Under the pieces are notes generated by a model. That model made no database searches. It was not told where the DNA came from and was given only the letters and a program-made list of their open reading frames with translations. A DNA stretch of 56,121 nt, taken from assembly GCA_902797435.1 (NCBI GenBank), contig CADBSV010000048.1, positions 1 to 56,121 of the forward strand. The letters run 5' to 3'. Made by a program: the position numbers and the translations under genes. This document shows, one piece after another, positions 26,581-35,165 of this stretch; within the stretch, counting starts at the first letter, position 1; every line of letters begins with the position of its first letter. The stretch is from an uncultured Bacteroidia bacterium (GTDB lineage: Bacteria; Bacteroidota; Bacteroidia; Bacteroidales; UBA932).

Positions 26581-28707
26581 TTACTGCTTCAGGCAGCGTA
26601 CGGAATTGGTGGTAGTGGCTGACAGGCCGCCGAAATCTATCCACGCCGTGTAGTTTACGCCATCTTTTTGGCTGAATTTCGGCTGAAATACGGTGCCGGC
26701 CCATCCGCCTCCAAAAGGAGTGGAAGTCCAGAGGTTGGAGTAGGTGCCGTTGTCGGTTATCTGGGTGTTATCTCCTGATACCGCCGTCTTTGCTGCTCCA
26801 AGAGCGCCCCTCAGGTTGAAGAAAGTAACATCGGAAGCGCTTGCGGAGCCGGCTACGGCATCGTTGAAGATGAACCAGTCAACATAGCCCATTCTTGCAT
26901 TGTAATTTGTTGAGCCTATCGTTCCGACAGAATGAAGACCTGAGAAATGATACGACTGGGGAACCATATACCCTTCCGGGCACGGGTCGTAAACGGTCTT
27001 TACGCACGATGCGTTCTTCTCTGCAGGAAGCTGAGCGGCCGCCGTCGGAGCGGTGTAGTCGGAAGGATAACCCCAGAACAGATAGTTTGTCTTGCTTGTC
27101 GGGTAAACATAACTGTTTGTGGCCCCGGATTCCGATACGATTCTCTCGAGGGGATGGTTGAGGGCGCTCTTCACGTGGGCCCTCAGATCCACCAGCTGGT
27201 TGAAAAGGATGGTGCTCTTGATTTTGTAATCCGATACTCCATAAGTGGGAAGCGGGTCCTTGCGCCCCCACTGGTACATCATGCCATAGGTAAGGTATGC
27301 CTTGCTTGCGTCTTTTGTCGAAATGGTGGGTGCCCAGACGGCGCCGAGGTCGCGGTCCATCATGTAGAAGGAATCTGTTCCTATTTTGTACTGAAGGTCC
27401 GAAGGATTGACGTCGGTTACCCATATATGCCACGACCACATTATGTCGTCTCCGTTCTTGACGGCTACCACTGCATTGCCAGGGTTCGCTCCTACGGTAA
27501 CGCTCATGGTGTTTCCGGCGATGCTGGGAGTGCCGCTTATCACGGATCCGGGAACCAGTGCGGTGCCGTCTTGTGCAAGTTCCCAGAGAACTTCGGCGGT
27601 AAGGGACGGAACCGTACCTTCAACTGCGGAACCGTTGCGGCGGAGCCTGCCGTCGAAGGTGTAGTAGGGGGTTATGTCTATGTCAACCGTGTTGCCAGGG
27701 GTCGTCTGGTAGCAGTTGGTGGTGCCGTAATAAAGGGTGAACTGCAGGACGGCCATCGGGTTCACTATGCCGGGCGAAACCGAAACGCTTTTCGAAGTGG
27801 TTTTGGTGTATTTACGCCCGCTGTCATCGGTGAATTCGAAGGAAAGCGAAGAGTATGTGCCGGCGGGAAGGAAACAATAGAACTTGCCGTAAGTGTCGCG
27901 GGTAAGGTTCGGGGATGTCGCCGTATAGTCGGCAGGAGAAATCCTTATTCCGGAATCGGATGTTATGGTGATGGTCTTTTCGTCCTCGGAGCTGCCGCTG
28001 AGGGTGAAAGTGCCGTCCTGGGCAATGTTCATGGTGCCGGAAATGTATTTGTCTGCCGTTACCTTTACGGACACTATCTTCATTGCATTTCCCTGATAGT
28101 CGTTGAGCATGAGCTTGAGGCCGCCGTAGAGGTTGGAGAAGGTGAAGTTCTCGTCCGTCGAACTGGCGAACAGGGGCATGTGCGGGAAAATGGACTTTTC
28201 TTCGAAGAATTCCTTGTCCGTCTTTCCGGGATCGGTTGATGTATAGTTTGCGGCATCGCCGAAATTCGGAATGGTCGAATGGTAGTCATAGCTCCTGAAA
28301 GCGGAAAGATCGACTGCTATTTTTCCGGCGGTCATGCTTCCTGCGGCCGATGCGGGATAAACGGCATACCTGGTGGCGTCGGTAACGCCGTCAGGGGCAG
28401 TGAAAGTGGCAGAAGCGGAACCGGTGACCGCTGTGGTGTAGGTTACACCGTCGGTGAAGTTCTCGCCGTAAACCTTTACTGCATCGCCGTTAAGCCAGAT
28501 GACGGAGATGGGGTCGGTGGAGCCGGAAGTTGCGGTATGGGTTGCAGGGGCCTGGGGAGCATTGCACACTATTGTGGTGGAAGCGGCTTCCGGGGCCGTG
28601 ATTTCCTGCCCGGGGTTTCCGTTCCCCTCTGCAAGGGGAGTTTCGTTTTCCTTGGTGCAGCAGCAGAGGGCTGCAAGTGCAAAGACTGTGATGATAATCT
28701 TCTTCAT
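26581..28707 (-). CDS. Fimbrillin-like lipoprotein with C-terminal FISUMP-like domain
   Basis: This 708-residue protein has a lipoprotein signal ending LAALCCC. The N-terminal half (about 70-330) has the fimbrillin-family pattern: WLNGDAVKVYG, YAVYPAS, then FSNLYGGLKLML and a later beta-rich module. The C-terminal part (about 450-708) resembles the paralogous FISUMP-type domain, with MMDRDLGA, YDPCPEGYMVP and a terminal SVRCLKQ. A strong Shine-Dalgarno (AGGAGG at 28715-28720) precedes the ATG, rare in this phylum. Likely a surface or fimbrial tip-type protein; with its small upstream gene it forms a unit separate from the SusC/SusD operon. Confidence 0.75.
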   Translation of the reverse strand: MKKIIITVFALAALCCCTKENETPLAEGNGNPGQEITAPEAASTTIVCNAPQAPATHTATSGSTDPISVIWLNGDAVKVYGENFTDGVTYTTAVTGSASATFTAPDGVTDATRYAVYPASAAGSMTAGKIAVDLSAFRSYDYHSTIPNFGDAANYTSTDPGKTDKEFFEEKSIFPHMPLFASSTDENFTFSNLYGGLKLMLNDYQGNAMKIVSVKVTADKYISGTMNIAQDGTFTLSGSSEDEKTITITSDSGIRISPADYTATSPNLTRDTYGKFYCFLPAGTYSSLSFEFTDDSGRKYTKTTSKSVSVSPGIVNPMAVLQFTLYYGTTNCYQTTPGNTVDIDITPYYTFDGRLRRNGSAVEGTVPSLTAEVLWELAQDGTALVPGSVISGTPSIAGNTMSVTVGANPGNAVVAVKNGDDIMWSWHIWVTDVNPSDLQYKIGTDSFYMMDRDLGAVWAPTISTKDASKAYLTYGMMYQWGRKDPLPTYGVSDYKIKSTILFNQLVDLRAHVKSALNHPLERIVSESGATNSYVYPTSKTNYLFWGYPSDYTAPTAAAQLPAEKNASCVKTVYDPCPEGYMVPQSYHFSGLHSVGTIGSTNYNARMGYVDWFIFNDAVAGSASASDVTFFNLRGALGAAKTAVSGDNTQITDNGTYSNLWTSTPFGGGWAGTVFQPKFSQKDGVNYTAWIDFGGLSATTTNSVRCLKQ

Positions 28708-28714
28708 GACAATT

Positions 28715-28720
28715 CCTCCT
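28715..28720 (-). promoter_or_regulatory. Strong Shine-Dalgarno of the fimbrillin-like gene
   Basis: AGGAGG lies 7 nt before the ATG at 28707, between the small upstream gene and this gene. Bacteroidales genes usually lack this motif, so strong initiation is implied. Confidence 0.6.
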
Positions 28721-28725
28721 AACTG

Positions 28726-28860
28726 TTACCAATCAAATGTTTCTCCCTCTTCCCATGTTACGCCTGTGGCAGCGCACTCCAGGGGGTCGCTTGTACAGAG
28801 TACAGTGCTGAATGACAATTCCGTCACGCAGGTGACAGGTGTTGAATACGATTTTTTCAT
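28726..28860 (-). CDS. Small 44-aa peptide gene upstream of fimbrillin-like gene
   Basis: The product is a 44-residue peptide, MKKSYSTPVTCVTELS then a Cys-containing centre and an acidic, aromatic end (WEEGETFDW). An in-frame ATG eight codons earlier (28884) would give 52 residues. It has no signal peptide or known domain. The basic N-terminus, central LC/EC cysteines and acidic tail resemble small unnamed Bacteroidales peptides. A TATATTTG element lies 15 nt before the earlier ATG, and the stop is 18 bp before the next ATG, so it is probably co-transcribed with the fimbrillin-like gene. It could be a leader peptide, a secreted factor or a chance frame. Confidence 0.5.
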   Translation of the reverse strand: MKKSYSTPVTCVTELSFSTVLCTSDPLECAATGVTWEEGETFDW

Positions 28861-28898
28861 ATTGAAACGTTTTGTACTTGGCATTTTAGTGTATGTTG

Positions 28899-28906
28899 CA
28901 AATATA
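28899..28906 (-). promoter_or_regulatory. -7 element for the small peptide / fimbrillin-like unit
   Basis: TATATTTG on the minus strand matches TAnnTTTG. A TTTTG lies only about 10 nt upstream, too close for a normal -33. Confidence 0.5.
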
Positions 28907-28945
28907 TCTTTTAATACAAAAGTCATCGGCCTTAAAATTCCCAAC

Positions 28946-30142
28946 TTATGGCACTATTTTCCCACGCACTGTAACGAGTCCCGCCTTGGTGGAAGACACG
29001 GCAAGGATGGAATTTCCTCCAAGGTCGCAGAGCGAATTCCATTTGGCCTTGTTTGTGGCCTCGTCGAGAAGCAGGGGCTTCGATATTGCCCTCATGGTGG
29101 TGAACTTGCCTTCGTGCATCTCGCTTATGGGGCATACTGCAACCTCCATCATTGCATGGGCTTCATCACCCCTGTCGTATTCTGTTCCGGTGACCTGCCA
29201 GCTTACGGCCAGGTAATCGTCGGTGCGGATAAGGTATGGGGCTCCGCGGTAGATGGTGGCGCTGGCAATGGAAGCGGGGAAAATGTCGAACCTGAAGGGA
29301 GAGCCGTTAAGTACCGGCTCCTGCCAGGAGTTCCCTGCCGGGCTCGAAACCACCTGCGGATAGAACCTGGTGCCCGCGTCGTAGTGTTCCACGACAACAT
29401 ATATGGTGCCCTCGAGAAGGAGAGCGACCGGCATTCCGTCCCGGGTCTTGTCGGCGTAGCATACGATGCGGGGAGTACTCCAGCTTGCGCCCCCGTCGGA
29501 GGACTCCGTCACCGAAATGTTCTGGTACTTTAATCCCTGGGACCAGTAGGGGGTCTCGTCTGCAAAGTAGATTTGCACCGTACCGTCGGGAAGTTCAAGT
29601 ATGAAAGGTTCCCAGCAGCCTTTAGCGATGTCGGTATCCCAGAGTTTCGAGCTGTAGGCAACCGTCATGGAGCTCCATGTCTTTCCGCCGTCGTCGCTGA
29701 AGATGCAGGCAATGGCGTAGGGATGCACGGAACTTGCGTTCCCGGCCGGACGCAGGTTGGCTGCGAATATGATGCGTCCGGGATGCAACGGATGTTCCCT
29801 GGAAAGCTGCGCGAATTCGCAGTTGGCAATGTTCACTGTAGCGGTGCCGTAAACGAAAGATGGAAAAACCATTTTTGGGGAGGACCAGGAGGTGCCGTCG
29901 TCCGAACTGAATATGACATGGCCGCAGCCGCCCTTCTCATATACTCCCATGAGCCTGCCGTCAAGCAGCCGGTGTATCCTTCCATATCCGCCTCCGGACG
30001 CAATCAGTTTGACGGTGCTCCGGTCCCATTCGACTGAAATGTCCCCGTTGCCGGGCGAAGCTTCGCTGCCGGAGGTATCGGCACCGGTCGCGGTGCACGA
30101 TATTCCCGCAAGAAGAAGCCACAGCAGTATGAGCCTTTTCAT
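28946..30142 (-). CDS. Sialidase-fold (GH93/BNR-like) lipoprotein, single propeller
   Basis: The protein has 398 residues with lipobox LLAGISC (Cys at about 16). It is a six-bladed-propeller protein with Asp-box repeats (SSDDGTSW, SDDGGKTW, SSDGGASW). WEPFILELPDG followed by QIYFADE, and RDGMP further on, look closer to GH93 exo-arabinanase-type enzymes than to true sialidases. There is no C-terminal binding module, unlike its two upstream relatives. The start at 30142 (rather than six codons earlier) is chosen because it overlaps the upstream stop as ATGA and gives a clean lipoprotein signal. It is the last gene of the ten-gene operon. Confidence 0.78.
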   Translation of the reverse strand: MKRLILLWLLLAGISCTATGADTSGSEASPGNGDISVEWDRSTVKLIASGGGYGRIHRLLDGRLMGVYEKGGCGHVIFSSDDGTSWSSPKMVFPSFVYGTATVNIANCEFAQLSREHPLHPGRIIFAANLRPAGNASSVHPYAIACIFSDDGGKTWSSMTVAYSSKLWDTDIAKGCWEPFILELPDGTVQIYFADETPYWSQGLKYQNISVTESSDGGASWSTPRIVCYADKTRDGMPVALLLEGTIYVVVEHYDAGTRFYPQVVSSPAGNSWQEPVLNGSPFRFDIFPASIASATIYRGAPYLIRTDDYLAVSWQVTGTEYDRGDEAHAMMEVAVCPISEMHEGKFTTMRAISKPLLLDEATNKAKWNSLCDLGGNSILAVSSTKAGLVTVRGKIVP

Positions 30143-31953
30143 AACCTTATCTTCTGCCATGTCTGTATTTCGGAGCCGTTTGCAAAGGAAAACACGCTGC
30201 GCACATTGCCTTCTTCAAGGATGGCGAAAAGGCGAAGCGCGTCTCCTGCGGCCGCATCCAGGAGTGAAAGGGGAACGGCGATTTCGCCTGTATAGCCTGC
30301 TTCTCGGTTATCCGAAACGGAGGCCTTTACAACCGCGGAGATACCGTTTTGCGAAGCTGCGGCCAGCCCGTCGGCTGCGAGCTTGATGCTTGTCACGCTC
30401 TTCGTGCCGTCTTTTGCGAGCAGCAGCGTTACTGTGGAGCCGGCGGTAATGTCTTCATCCAGCCTGTCTATTGCGAGATAGAGATTCCTCTCGTCGCAGG
30501 CCGCCCTTATCAGCAGTTCTTCACCTTCTTTTGAACCGATGAAGAAGGCTTTGTCTGACGTCCATTCCGAAGTGTCCCCGTCGGTATCAATAGTCATGTG
30601 CACGGCGTCAAGCCTCTGGTTCAGATAGAAAAGCCCCATCTGCATGCCGTCGGCGGCTGAATGCATTGCCGCGGCCAGGATGTTGGTGCCCAGCGTTTCC
30701 GTGCATCCCCAGTACCCCTTTCCGGGGAAGGGTACAAGCCAGTTTGAACTGTCGTCCCAGTTCGAATTGCCGTAGAACCGGGTAGCCGTGGCGTTTCCAA
30801 GCCGCATGTGGAAGAGGTTGCTCTTGTTGCAGCTCAGCACCACTTCTCCCGAGGGGAATGTGGAGATGTATCCTGCTGACCCGTTGGACATTATGTTGGT
30901 GCTGCGCCGTTCCGGGCCTGCTGATTCCTCCCCGAGGTCTTCCCATTCAAAGCCGTCGTGATATACAAGCGACATCTCGCAGTGGCTTTTGTAGGTGTCA
31001 AGTGAACAGTCCGTCGGAATCGGGTTCTCCAACCTGGCCTCGAGCCAGCCGACAAGCGTCTTGCCGTCGTTGAGTATGCGGAAACAGGGCATCTGGTCGG
31101 TGTAGATTTTCTGCCCGCTATACTGCAACTTTGAAGGATCCTGGGTGCGGTAATCGTACTTGTACTGCCGGCATACCCTTTTCTTCGCGCTCCATGTAAC
31201 GCCTCCGTCTTCGGACACGATGACCGAAGTGCCCGAATTCCGGGTCTGGGGAATGGCGTCGGTATAGTAGCAATGGATCTTTCCGTCGGGGAGAACCAGC
31301 AGGTAAGGTTCCCAGTTGGCTCCCAGGGGCAGCTCCCGGGGCTGGGTCCAGGTTTTTCCGTTGTTGGTGCTGCGGCGGAAAGAGAGTCCGCAGTCGATCC
31401 CGTCGCCGTAGTTTCCAGCCGCCCTGTACGAACAGACCATGAGTATGTCTCCGTCAGGAAGCACTGCGGCGTCCGGGTTTACGAAACGGCGGGTATCCTG
31501 CACTTTTTTTCCTGCGGCGTTGGTGATGTCCACGGTGTATGGCTCATACAGCAAGACGGGATTGCTCCAGGCCTTGAAGTCCGAACTTGTCATGCACCAT
31601 ATCCTGCTTCCGTACTGGCCGCTGTGCCAGAACATGATATATCTTCCGTCGGCCATCTTCTTTATGCGGGGATAGATGGCCGTCTTCTGTTCTTCCGAAA
31701 CCTCTGGCACGCCTATGGTAAGATACGGATGGGGTATGGTCCTGAACCAGTTGTACATGGGCTGCAGGACGCTTGAAAGCTCGTCTCCAGCATGCGAGTT
31801 GAGGACGGCTTCCCCTTTGTTCATCTCCATTACGGTTGTGAGGCGGGCCTGGCCGGTCTCTGCCGGAGCGGAAGGGGAGTCCTTCGTTCCCTGGCACGAA
31901 ACTGCGGCGAGCAGCATCAGGGCTATGCCTATTTTATGAGGATCCGTTGCCAT
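30139..31953 (-). CDS. Sialidase-fold (GH93-like) lipoprotein with C-terminal binding domain
   Basis: The protein has 604 residues with lipobox LLAAVSC (Cys at about 20). One propeller spans about 50-420: YPRIKKMADGRYIMF, NWEPYLLVLPDG, an Asp box SEDGGVTW and IYTDQMP. A CBM9-like beta-sandwich (about 430-604) ends in TWQKIRL. It matches each half of the larger upstream protein segment by segment (NSHAG, YPRIK, WEPY, TDQMP, GKGYWGCTE, then the WQ-I ending). It overlaps the upstream gene by 25 bp and the next gene by 4 bp. A surface exo-glycosidase role is likely; the substrate is unknown. Confidence 0.78.
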   Translation of the reverse strand: MATDPHKIGIALMLLAAVSCQGTKDSPSAPAETGQARLTTVMEMNKGEAVLNSHAGDELSSVLQPMYNWFRTIPHPYLTIGVPEVSEEQKTAIYPRIKKMADGRYIMFWHSGQYGSRIWCMTSSDFKAWSNPVLLYEPYTVDITNAAGKKVQDTRRFVNPDAAVLPDGDILMVCSYRAAGNYGDGIDCGLSFRRSTNNGKTWTQPRELPLGANWEPYLLVLPDGKIHCYYTDAIPQTRNSGTSVIVSEDGGVTWSAKKRVCRQYKYDYRTQDPSKLQYSGQKIYTDQMPCFRILNDGKTLVGWLEARLENPIPTDCSLDTYKSHCEMSLVYHDGFEWEDLGEESAGPERRSTNIMSNGSAGYISTFPSGEVVLSCNKSNLFHMRLGNATATRFYGNSNWDDSSNWLVPFPGKGYWGCTETLGTNILAAAMHSAADGMQMGLFYLNQRLDAVHMTIDTDGDTSEWTSDKAFFIGSKEGEELLIRAACDERNLYLAIDRLDEDITAGSTVTLLLAKDGTKSVTSIKLAADGLAAASQNGISAVVKASVSDNREAGYTGEIAVPLSLLDAAAGDALRLFAILEEGNVRSVFSFANGSEIQTWQKIRL

Positions 31954-34900
31954 TTTGAAGTGTCATTCTTTTTGGAGAAGGTGAATGTGCTGCGGTACGA
32001 ACGGCTCGAAAGCTCTGCGTAAATGCATACGTAATCTCCGATGCTTGCTCCAAGTTCAGAAAGGCTGACTTCCTGCTCCGATGTCCCTGCTCCGGCCGTT
32101 ATTTCCATTACCTGCTCTCCGGGACCTGCGCACAGCAGCAGTTTGAGGGCGGCATCTTCGCCAAGGGAGGTGCGCAGAAGGAGCCTGTCCCCGCTGCGCC
32201 TGCTCCATATACGGGCTTCTTCACCGTTTTGCGTGCAAAGGTAGAGGGCGTCTTTCGACCACCCGTCCTGCGAGGCGTCGATGCGGTGATTCAGGTAATA
32301 GCGCCCTGTCTGCATCCCTTCGGCGTCATGCATGGCAACCACCATGGTGGAAGGGCTGTCAACCTCGGTGCATCCCCAGTAGCCTTTGCCCGGCAGAAGG
32401 TCGAGCCAGTCGGTGCTCCAGTTCGCCCCGTCGGGCAGCTGTGCGTCGCTACGGAGCAGTTTAGCCTTGAAGATGCTGTTCTGGCCGTTTGAAATGGCCA
32501 CCTCGCCTGAGGGGAATACCGCCACGTAACCTCCCGCCGCCCTTATTACGTTGGTATAGCGTTTTGTCGGACCTTCTTCATCGGGCCCGAGCGCTTTCCA
32601 GTCGGTGCCGTCGGACAGTACGAGCGACATCTTGCAATAGCTTGCGTAGTAGTCCTTGTCGGCGTAATCCAGCGGAATCTTGGTTTCGAGCCTGGATTCC
32701 AGCCATCCTGCAAGGGTCTTTCCGTCCGAGAGGACCCTGAAGCAGGGCATCTGGTCGGTATATATCCCTTTCCCCTTATAGTCGTATTTGTACTGGCGGC
32801 TTACCCTTGTCTTGTCCCCCCAGCTGCGGCCGCCGTCCGAGGAGAGCAGCATGGAAGTACCGGAGTTCCAGTACTGGGGATCGGCGTCCGTAAAATAGCA
32901 TTGCAGGCGTCCGTCCGGCAGTTCAAGCAGATACGGTTCCCAGTTGGGGCCGTCGTATATCTGCTGCGGTTCGCTCCAGGTGAGACCGTTGTCGGAGCTG
33001 CGTATCGTCAGAAGCCCGCATCCCAGACCTTCGCGATAGTGGCCGGCGGCGCGGAACGAGCATACCGCGAGGATGTCTCCGTTTCGGAGAACGGCGGCAT
33101 CCATGTTCACATATCTTATGACGTCTTTCTCTCCTTTGACGGTAACCGGACGGGGAGAGTAGAGCATTACCGGCTCACTCCAGTTTTTAAGGTCGTCGCT
33201 CGTGCAGCACCAGATGCGCGAACCGAGCCTTCCTCCCATGTAGAACATGATGTATCGTCCGTCCGCCATCTTCTTGATGCGCGGGTAGCAGGCGAATTTT
33301 TGTTCGGTGGCACTCTCCGGCAGGCCTTTCAGCAGGAATTCGTTGGGGACGTCGTTGAACCACCGGTACATCGGCTGAAGGACGCTCCACTGCTCTTCTC
33401 CGCTGTGAGAGGCTTTATGCTTCGCAGGGATTTCCTTTCCGGTAAGACGTATCCGCTGCCATGTCCTGGGAGAATTCTCCCTGGCTCCGAAGAAGGTGTC
33501 GGTGGTTTTGCCTGTCTGAACGCAGGCATAGAAAGCGATTTCCTGTGCGTTTGCAAGGGAACTCAGCGGGATGATTATTTCGGCGGCATAGCCTCTTTCC
33601 CCTCCGGCGGTCCTGCCGTGGCGCACTGCGGCCTGCACTCCGGCGTCTCCCTTTCCGTAGTCGGAAGACTGCACGAGGCCTTCGGGGCCGACTGTAAGCG
33701 AGACGCCGCAGCCTTTTTTGGCTTTTTTTGCGGCAGCGTCGCACAAGTTTATGCTGATGGTGGAATTATTGTCTATGGATGCGTCCACCCTTTCTGCCAG
33801 GATATAGAGATTGTGCGCATCATGGGCGGCCCTGAAAATGGTCTGGGTAGGGCAGTCGGAGCCGATGAAAAGGGCTTCGTCCCCGAGCCACTCGCCGGTG
33901 AATCCGTCTGCAGAGGTTTCCTGCAGGGGAGCGTCGATGCGGTGGTTGAGGTAAGAATCGGCAATCTGAATTCCCTTCGAAGGGGTGTCCATCACGGAAA
34001 TCAGGTGATGCCCGTCCGGAGCCGCCTCTATGCTTCCCCATACTCCCTTGTCACTGAAAGGCTGCATCCAGCCGTTTTCCCAGTCGCGGTTCTGGAAAAC
34101 CTTTCCGGTGTGGTCCGCAATCCTTATGGAGTGCAGGCCATGGACTCCGCTCGAGAGGAACACTTCTCCCGAGGGCACCGTGGCAAGATATCCGGCATTG
34201 CTCTGGGATATGTTCGTAAGGCGGTCTGCGGGCCCTTCGGAATTCTCTCCGAGATCTTTCCACTTCCAGCCGTCGTTCCAGACAAGGGACAGGAAATAAC
34301 TGCTCCTCCCTCCGGGACCTTCCGGTTCCAGGCGGGCCTCCACCGCAGCCATCAGAGTCTTGCCGTCGTTGAGCAGCCTTACCACCGGCATCTGGTCGGT
34401 GTAAATCTTTTCCCCTTCGTCATAGTATTTGAACTGGCGCATCACCCTGGTTTTACCTCCGAAGGTGACGCCTCCGTCCTTGGATTCTATCAGGGAAGTA
34501 CCGGAATTCCTTGTACGGGGGGTGGCATCAGTGAAATAAACCTGTACAGTTCCGTCCGGCAGTTCGAGAATGTACGGCTCCCAGTTCGGGCCTTCGTAGA
34601 TGACGTTCGGCCTGGTCCAGGTGCGCCCTCCGTCGTGGCTTCGAGCAGCCATGAGACCGCATCCTGTTCCCTTCCTGTAACCGTTGGTAGCCCTGTACGA
34701 CACCACGCTGAGGAGGGTCCCGTTACGGAGAACGGCGGCATCGATGGTCGTGAAACGGCGGATGTCCCCGGTCCCTCCGTCCTTCACGTTGTAGGGGGAA
34801 TAGATGACCTTGCTCCCGCTCCATTTCCGGAGGTCATTGCTGAACGAACAGAAAACCCTCGAGGCCACCTGTCCGCCCTGATAGAACATTATGTATGAAC

Positions 34901-35165
34901 CGTCGGGAAGCGCCTTTATCCTCGGGTACCATGGCATCCGCTGCTCTTCGGGGACGCTTGGGTTGATGAGGATCGATGGCTTTATCAGTCCGGTATATCC
35001 GAAAATCGGCTCGAGGCTGCTGTACTGCTCGGCTCCCGCATGGGAATTTACTTCATGCGGGGTCCTGTTCATCTGGTCCTGGGTATGGAGCCTGGCGGAC
35101 TGTGCCGCGGCATTGGTGCAGCACAGGCAGAATAAGGAGAAGAGAATTACCTGTAGCCTGTTCAT
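31929..35165 (-). CDS. Double sialidase-fold (GH93-like) protein: two propeller + binding-domain units
   Basis: This 1078-residue secreted protein (signal near LFCLCC...AAAQ) is made of two copies of one unit. Unit 1 (about 35-575) begins NSHAGAEQYSSLEP and ends TWQRIRL. Unit 2 (about 585-1078) begins ASHSGEEQWSVLQP and ends KWQRILI. Each has YPRIK, NWEPY, an Asp box, IYTDQMP, a WG(C/S)xE motif and a C-terminal CBM9-like sandwich. Both keep the residues shared with the shorter downstream paralogue, so two active sites or one catalytic plus one binding unit are possible. It lies directly after the DUF5689 gene, overlapping it by 4 bp. Confidence 0.8.
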   Translation of the reverse strand: MNRLQVILFSLFCLCCTNAAAQSARLHTQDQMNRTPHEVNSHAGAEQYSSLEPIFGYTGLIKPSILINPSVPEEQRMPWYPRIKALPDGSYIMFYQGGQVASRVFCSFSNDLRKWSGSKVIYSPYNVKDGGTGDIRRFTTIDAAVLRNGTLLSVVSYRATNGYRKGTGCGLMAARSHDGGRTWTRPNVIYEGPNWEPYILELPDGTVQVYFTDATPRTRNSGTSLIESKDGGVTFGGKTRVMRQFKYYDEGEKIYTDQMPVVRLLNDGKTLMAAVEARLEPEGPGGRSSYFLSLVWNDGWKWKDLGENSEGPADRLTNISQSNAGYLATVPSGEVFLSSGVHGLHSIRIADHTGKVFQNRDWENGWMQPFSDKGVWGSIEAAPDGHHLISVMDTPSKGIQIADSYLNHRIDAPLQETSADGFTGEWLGDEALFIGSDCPTQTIFRAAHDAHNLYILAERVDASIDNNSTISINLCDAAAKKAKKGCGVSLTVGPEGLVQSSDYGKGDAGVQAAVRHGRTAGGERGYAAEIIIPLSSLANAQEIAFYACVQTGKTTDTFFGARENSPRTWQRIRLTGKEIPAKHKASHSGEEQWSVLQPMYRWFNDVPNEFLLKGLPESATEQKFACYPRIKKMADGRYIMFYMGGRLGSRIWCCTSDDLKNWSEPVMLYSPRPVTVKGEKDVIRYVNMDAAVLRNGDILAVCSFRAAGHYREGLGCGLLTIRSSDNGLTWSEPQQIYDGPNWEPYLLELPDGRLQCYFTDADPQYWNSGTSMLLSSDGGRSWGDKTRVSRQYKYDYKGKGIYTDQMPCFRVLSDGKTLAGWLESRLETKIPLDYADKDYYASYCKMSLVLSDGTDWKALGPDEEGPTKRYTNVIRAAGGYVAVFPSGEVAISNGQNSIFKAKLLRSDAQLPDGANWSTDWLDLLPGKGYWGCTEVDSPSTMVVAMHDAEGMQTGRYYLNHRIDASQDGWSKDALYLCTQNGEEARIWSRRSGDRLLLRTSLGEDAALKLLLCAGPGEQVMEITAGAGTSEQEVSLSELGASIGDYVCIYAELSSRSYRSTFTFSKKNDTSKWQRILIK

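Noticed and set aside
26232..26704. Overlapping short frames in the HTCS/fimbrillin gap
   Set aside because: No start context, homology or promoter; they run through a hairpin and a terminator.
32901..34898. 665-codon plus-strand frame
   Set aside because: It lies wholly within the double propeller gene on the other strand and shows no family features.
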